Part shown: in pieces, positions 7,943 to 10,437 of the stretch
How positions within the stretch are numbered: position 1 is the first letter of the stretch
How the letters are laid out: the number at the start of each line of letters is the position of its first letter
From: Thermoplasmata archaeon
GTDB taxonomy: Archaea; Thermoplasmatota; Thermoplasmata; Lutacidiplasmatales; UBA184
Direction of reading: 5' to 3'
Assembly: GCA_022750355.1 (NCBI GenBank)
Contig: JAKIVW010000002.1
Location: forward strand, 14,418-24,854
DNA: 10,437 bases
The notes under the pieces: model-generated
The model's input: only the letters and a program-made list of their open reading frames with translations
The model's database searches: none
Told to the model about the DNA's origin: nothing
Position numbers and translations under genes: made by a program

Positions 7943-7954
7943 GACCCGCGGGTC
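7943..7954. promoter_or_regulatory. Perfect 12-bp palindrome
   Basis: GACCCGCGGGTC reads the same on both strands. It lies five bases after TGTCWGACA copy 2 and is followed directly by the left arm (7955-7961, CCGGAGG) of a wider inverted repeat whose right arm CCTCCGG is at 7987-7993. It could be an operator or part of a recombination/transposase-binding region. No function is shown by sequence alone. Confidence 0.35.
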
Positions 7955-8012
7955 CCGGAGGCACCCCCAAAACGTCTGTTTCCTGACCTCCGGACACTCG
8001 CACCGGTACAAG

Positions 8013-8021
8013 TGTCTGACA
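8013..8021 (+). repeat. TGTCWGACA motif, copy 3
   Basis: This TGTCTGACA has arms that extend to GTGTC-T-GACAC (8012-8022). It lies about 97 bp ahead of the transposase start, in a suitable place for autoregulation or transposase binding. The exact repeat of the 9-mer is seen directly; any protein that binds it is inferred. Confidence 0.45.
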
Positions 8022-8118
8022 CGGGGGTTCGGGCCCTGTTTTCAACCAGATTTCATCTTCCACCGGCGACGCAACCGGCTAAGCGCTCGACCGATTCTTC
8101 GGACGCAGGAGCCCAGCA

Positions 8119-9348
8119 ATGCCGACCGAGCCTCTTGTTCCTTGGGCGGACCAGCGGACCCCGGCCCTCGCGATTGTGGCACGGGGGGACCAAATTCGTT
8201 CGCTCGCGCCACTCCGATACGAGGTCCGATCTCAGAGTCGTCCGGACCGAAGGTACGCGGTATCGATTCGGAAGGACCGATGGTCGTGCTCGTGCGCTTT
8301 CTACCGAGCCACCCGCCGTGCTTGCATTCACATCCTGGCAATTCGGTTTCGTGAGAAACTTGGTGAACCCCCGGCGGGGAACGCGGTCCCACCGGAGTGC
8401 CCCAACTGCGGGGCTCCCGGGGCAATTCATTTTGGGCGAAGGCACAACCGCCGAGGAACGGTGGACCGCTATCTCTGCAAATCCTGCGGAGCTCGGTTCA
8501 CGAGTGGCCGGGGAGAGCTCCGACTTCGGTTCGAGCCCCGCACGGTCGCACTGGCTCTCGACCTCTACTTCCGAGGGCTCTCACTTCGGAAAGTCGCGGA
8601 TCACCTGAGGCAAGCCTACGGTCTCTCCGTCGCCCCGATGACCATCTATGGCTGGATTGCGCGATTTGTCCCCAAGGCGGCCAAGTGGATGGACTCCCAG
8701 GGTGCGAGGACAGGAGAACAGTGGCATGTGGACGAAACGGTGGTTAGGTCCAACGGGGAACCGCGGTGGATCTGGAACGTCGAGGACGCGACCACTCGTT
8801 TTCTGATGGCGACCCACGTGACGAAGCTGCGGAGAGTACGGGATGCTCGTGTGGTCCTTCGGCGTGCCAAATCGGCCACGCCCGACCGCCCCCTTACAGT
8901 CTTGACCGACGGTCTACCGGCCTATCGAAAATCGATCGGTCGTGAGCTAGCATTCCGAAATGGAAGCGAAGTGGTCAGCCCCCACGTCCGCGTGCCGTCG
9001 ATTCGGGCGAAGAAATCGAACAATCTTGTGGAACGACTAAACGGGACGGAGAAGGAACGAATCAAAGTGATGCGAGGGTTCCATGGCAAGTCGGGACCGA
9101 AACTGCTCGCCGAGGGGTTCAGAGTGCATTACAACCTGGTCAGGACACACACTTCCCTCGGTACGACGCCTGCAGCCGCGGCCGGCCTAGCCGACCCTGG
9201 CGGATTCCGGTGGAAAGGAATAGTGGATCAGGCAACGCGAGAGGTCCCTCAAGGTCAAGCAGAGATCGTGTTCATCGTAGAGAAGGGCTCGAAACTCCGG
9301 CCGATCCTCGACCCCCGCCGGCAAGCCATACCCGTTGTTCCGGCATAG
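8119..9348 (+). CDS. Transposase with SWIM zinc finger, zinc ribbon and DDE domain
   Basis: This 409-residue DDE-type transposase has IS6/IS240-like character. An N-terminal SWIM-type zinc finger is visible as C57-x-C59-x9-C69-x-H71 in WSCSCAFYRATRRACIH. A zinc ribbon follows (CPNC at 94-97, CKSC at 120-123). Next comes a helix-turn-helix region at about 145-185 (GLSLRKVADHLRQAYGLSV...MTIYGWI). The RNase H-like catalytic core has Asp205 (WHVDET), Asp264 (LTDGLPAYRK) and Glu305 (NNLVERLNG), with a late YNLVRTHTSLG...TPAAAAGL block. All three acidic residues are present and the frame is uninterrupted, so the protein looks active. AGGAG at 8107-8111 supports the ATG at 8119. SWIM fingers occur in eukaryotic MuDR-type transposases and assorted prokaryotic proteins. 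I do not know a characterised prokaryotic IS with this order of domains. Base composition is less GC-rich than the operon to its left. Confidence 0.87.
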   Translation: MPTEPLVPWADQRTPALAIVARGDQIRSLAPLRYEVRSQSRPDRRYAVSIRKDRWSCSCAFYRATRRACIHILAIRFREKLGEPPAGNAVPPECPNCGAPGAIHFGRRHNRRGTVDRYLCKSCGARFTSGRGELRLRFEPRTVALALDLYFRGLSLRKVADHLRQAYGLSVAPMTIYGWIARFVPKAAKWMDSQGARTGEQWHVDETVVRSNGEPRWIWNVEDATTRFLMATHVTKLRRVRDARVVLRRAKSATPDRPLTVLTDGLPAYRKSIGRELAFRNGSEVVSPHVRVPSIRAKKSNNLVERLNGTEKERIKVMRGFHGKSGPKLLAEGFRVHYNLVRTHTSLGTTPAAAAGLADPGGFRWKGIVDQATREVPQGQAEIVFIVEKGSKLRPILDPRRQAIPVVPA

Positions 9349-9355
9349 GCTGGTC

Positions 9356-9793
9356 ATGGCGTGGACCCGCCGCCGAAGATTGTGGGTAGTAACCCTTTCC
9401 GCGATCGTGGCGTCCACGACTATGCTGGTTGTGACCCTTCTTTGGATTCCGATTACTGAGGAACAATCCGGCTACACGATCGTCGGGTTCAAGGAATACA
9501 CCTACGAGACGGTGTATCCGTTTAGCTCGGCTTCGTCCAATTTCACCTTCCGGGGAGTCCTGTTCGATTTTGCGGCACCGGTCTCGTGCCCCCAAAACAC
9601 AGGCGGCGGGAATCTGTGTGCCTTGGTAACACAATCGAACGGCGTGACGTACTGGTTCAACGTCTCGTTTCCGCCGCCGTGCAGGAGCAGTTTAGGATCG
9701 TGGGATACGTGGGTTTCACCCAACAAAGAGGAGGCCGTCGAAATCAGAGATTGCTATTCGACCATGCCCTTCCATTTGCTTGTCGCAGCCTGA
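9356..9793 (+). CDS. Small signal-anchored extracytoplasmic protein with four cysteines
   Basis: This 145-residue protein of unrecognised family starts with a short basic segment (TRRRR), then one hydrophobic helix (about residues 9-31, LWVVTLSAIVASTTMLVV). A polar, Ser/Thr/aromatic-rich ectodomain follows, of a kind expected to form beta strands. Four cysteines lie in the ectodomain (SCPQ, NLCAL, PPCRS, RDCYS), enough for two disulfides outside the cell. I chose the ATG at 9356. The TTG at 9335 is in frame but would overlap the transposase and puts odd residues before the basic segment. The gene begins seven bases after the transposase stop, so co-transcription is likely, although no strong ribosome binding site is seen. 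It lies inside the proposed element as a possible passenger. It shares its layout with the protein encoded from 10107. Confidence 0.7.
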   Translation: MAWTRRRRLWVVTLSAIVASTTMLVVTLLWIPITEEQSGYTIVGFKEYTYETVYPFSSASSNFTFRGVLFDFAAPVSCPQNTGGGNLCALVTQSNGVTYWFNVSFPPPCRSSLGSWDTWVSPNKEEAVEIRDCYSTMPFHLLVAA

Positions 9794-9826
9794 GGTCGGG
9801 ACCCCTGATGTCGTACAACCCCTGTT

Positions 9827-9844
9827 GAACGCCAAGGTGCGTTC
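9827..9844 (+). terminator. Hairpin downstream of the small membrane-protein gene
   Basis: GAACGC and GCGTTC enclose a six-base loop, and the stem can extend by two more pairs with one mismatch. It lies 33 bp after the stop at 9793 and just inside the right end of the proposed element. It has no T-tract, so it may act as an RNA 3'-end structure or a transposase-binding dyad rather than a true terminator. Confidence 0.3.
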
Positions 9845-9850
9845 GAGGTC

Positions 9851-9875
9851 TGCCACCAAGGGACCGGACAGTCCC
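9851..9875 (-). repeat. Candidate right terminal inverted repeat
   Basis: Read inwards on the minus strand it runs GGGACTGTCC, then GGTCCC and TTGGTGGCA. The first ten bases match the left tip with a two-base gap, and the GGTGG block recurs at a similar depth. It lies 82 bp beyond the stop of the small gene at 9356-9793 and abuts the right GTTTGAA copy. Confidence 0.45.
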
Positions 9876-9882
9876 GTTTGAA
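9876..9882 (+). repeat. Direct repeat GTTTGAA, right copy (candidate target duplication)
   Basis: This is identical to 7799-7805 and directly follows the terminus GGACAGTCCC. Together with the flanking CCC and CGGG it forms the dyad CCCGTT-TG-AACGGG (9873-9886), so the repeat could alternatively be part of a local hairpin rather than a duplication. Confidence 0.5.
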
Positions 9883-10050
9883 CGGGTGGTGGTCAAATCA
9901 GTGAGGAGAACGGACCACCCGGTTTGGCTGCCCATATTCAGTCGAACCCTATCGACGGTCGACCTAAAACCGGAGAAATGCGTCCACAGAACGTTCGATC
10001 AGCGGAGCGCGACGAAGCGGGTCAAGGGCGCTCAGTCAAACAACCCTCAA

Positions 10051-10073
10051 CTAAGGTAGACCTTCGGCCTTAG
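10051..10073. promoter_or_regulatory. Dyad upstream of the right-edge gene
   Basis: The arms CTAAGG (10051-10056) and CCTTAG (10068-10073) flank an 11-base loop. An overlapping alternative pairing, AAGGT-AG-ACCTT (10053-10064), excludes the first. It ends 33 bp before the ATG at 10107, so it could be an operator or leader hairpin. Function is inferred. Confidence 0.3.
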
Positions 10074-10080
10074 CGAATGG

Positions 10081-10095
10081 GGTTCCCAGAGAACC
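10081..10095. promoter_or_regulatory. Short dyad next to the right-edge start codon
   Basis: GGTTC, five bases, GAACC. It ends 11 bp before the ATG at 10107, where binding or folding could affect initiation. The arms are short, so chance is possible. Confidence 0.22.
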
Positions 10096-10106
10096 GTGGT
10101 CATCCT

Positions 10107-10437
10107 ATGAACCCAACTGGCCCGCCTAAGTTACGGCCCCGGAGGAGGGTCACGAGGGATGCGCTGATCCTCGTGGCAATCGTAGTTTCCGCAGCAGTAG
10201 TCGTTTTAGTTCTGTTGGGAGTCCCTCTCTCGTCCCGTTACTCGGCCACTCTCCTCAGCGGCGAAGCAAGATTGAATGTGCCGTCAAACTCGAAGGTTTC
10301 AGTTTCCTGGACGTCGAACGGTCCGTTCCTTCCAGATTCCAGGTACAACTACGTGGTTGCAGTCATTCTGCCCAGCCCAAACGAGAATCCAGCGGATGCG
10401 CTCAATCAGCCTAGTCTGCTGCCGTCAGGCAATTTCA
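10107..10437 (+). CDS. Signal-anchored extracytoplasmic protein, 3' partial
   Basis: The frame is open from the ATG at 10107 to the right edge (110 codons) and continues beyond. The N-terminus is proline-rich and strongly basic (RPRRR, then R), followed by one hydrophobic helix (about residues 21-42, LILVAIVVSAAVVVLVLLG). A Ser/Asn-rich ectodomain then starts, with strand-like alternation (SKVSVSWTSNGP, YNYVVAVILPSP). That is the layout of a protein held in the membrane by an uncleaved N-terminal anchor and facing outward. No ribosome binding site precedes the ATG, so a leaderless transcript is possible. I recognise no family. It resembles the protein from 9356 in layout but not clearly in residues. 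Confidence 0.65.
   Translation, partial: MNPTGPPKLRPRRRVTRDALILVAIVVSAAVVVLVLLGVPLSSRYSATLLSGEARLNVPSNSKVSVSWTSNGPFLPDSRYNYVVAVILPSPNENPADALNQPSLLPSGNF

Larger units (their letters stand above)
7683..8118. other. Divergent smc / transposase intergenic region
   Basis: This 436-bp non-coding stretch lies between two divergently transcribed genes. The smc side (7683-7798) holds the leader and candidate TATA box. From 7799 it holds a direct repeat copy and the left terminus of the proposed insertion element. Between 7920 and 8030 lie several dyads: TGTCTGACA at 7930 and 8013, a perfect 12-bp palindrome at 7943-7954, and the arms CCGGAGG (7955-7961) and CCTCCGG (7987-7993). Short open frames that overlap it have no support as genes. 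The leader ahead of the transposase inside the element, about 313 bp, is long for a simple insertion sequence. Confidence 0.6.
7806..9875 (+). mobile_element. Candidate insertion element with SWIM-DDE transposase and a passenger gene
   Basis: The proposed left tip reads GGGGTACTGTCC and the right tip, on the opposite strand, reads GGGACTGTCC. They agree except for a two-base gap and are bounded on both sides by GTTTGAA. Similarity continues loosely inwards (GGTGG, then CTCGA, in the same order on both ends). The interval of about 2.07 kb contains the transposase gene and one small membrane-protein gene, both on the plus strand. A complication is that CGGGTGGTGG occurs both inside the left end (7823-7832) and just outside the right repeat (9883-9892), so the ends could instead belong to a direct-repeat-bounded island. 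The boundaries are inferred from one copy only. The transposase itself is certain. Confidence 0.5.
9794..10106. other. Non-coding region with element end and dyads
   Basis: This 313-bp stretch contains the hairpin at 9827-9844, the right terminus and direct repeat (9851-9882), and two dyads just ahead of the next gene. About 9895-10045 shows no gene, tRNA or clear promoter. A minus-strand GGGTTCGACTGA near 9940-9951 resembles a tRNA T-loop, but no matching stems surround it. Confidence 0.45.

Noticed and set aside
7930..8022. Replication origin between smc and the transposase
   Set aside because: Repeats and dyads are present, but there is no Cdc6/Orc1 gene in the window, no long AT-rich unwinding element, and the motifs do not convincingly match archaeal origin recognition boxes.
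9335..9355. TTG at 9335 as the start of the small membrane-protein gene
   Set aside because: It would overlap the transposase end and add seven residues before the basic anchor. The ATG at 9356 gives a standard signal-anchor start.
8035..9440. Shorter inverted ends close to the transposase (CAACCAG near 8043 and CTGGTTG near 9425)
   Set aside because: Only seven bases match, a level expected by chance here, and no flanking direct repeat was found. The right copy would also cut the small downstream gene.
9940..9951. T-loop-like GGGTTCGACTGA on the minus strand, a possible tRNA
   Set aside because: The flanking bases do not form a five-pair T stem, and no anticodon arm or acceptor stem can be placed around it.

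Overview
This GC-rich window looks archaeal, probably from a euryarchaeal lineage such as Thermoplasmatota. The lineage is an inference. It rests on an SMC protein with the archaeal C-terminal pattern (ISLRK, then GVTMR and SRVVGI), a compact smc-scpA-scpB operon, a membrane-tethered sedolisin (S53) protease of the type common in acidophilic archaea, a TATA-like element ahead of smc, and strong GGAGG ribosome binding sites.

Layout. Positions 2-922 (+) hold the C-terminal part of an S53 serine-carboxyl peptidase, followed by one membrane helix, a proline-rich linker and a C-terminal zinc ribbon. Positions 1121-2398 (+) encode an APC-superfamily amino acid/polyamine permease. The minus strand from 7682 down to 2446 is one operon, smc-scpA-scpB, which encodes a whole condensin-type complex: the ATPase, the kleisin and the winged-helix partner. 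Its genes are coupled by an ATGA overlap (smc/scpA) and by ribosome binding sites buried in the last codons of the upstream genes. The permease and the operon converge with only 47 bp between them.

Right of smc the window becomes accessory and visibly less GC-rich. A transposase gene (8119-9348) encodes an unusual SWIM zinc finger, zinc ribbon and DDE catalytic domain. Seven bases after its stop begins a small gene for a signal-anchored, four-cysteine extracytoplasmic protein (9356-9793). Both genes lie between imperfect inverted termini (left from 7806, right ending at 9875). These are flanked by an identical 7-bp direct repeat, GTTTGAA, which suggests an insertion of about 2.07 kb with a target duplication. 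The insertion would sit directly upstream of the smc TATA-like element.

The smc/transposase intergenic region carries three copies of the near-palindrome TGTCWGACA plus one degenerate copy, and two other strong dyads. These may be operator or transposase-binding sites. A second signal-anchored protein gene begins at 10107 and runs off the right edge.

The candidates for novelty are the SWIM-DDE element with its apparent passenger gene and the TGTCWGACA cluster. The rest is conventional housekeeping content.
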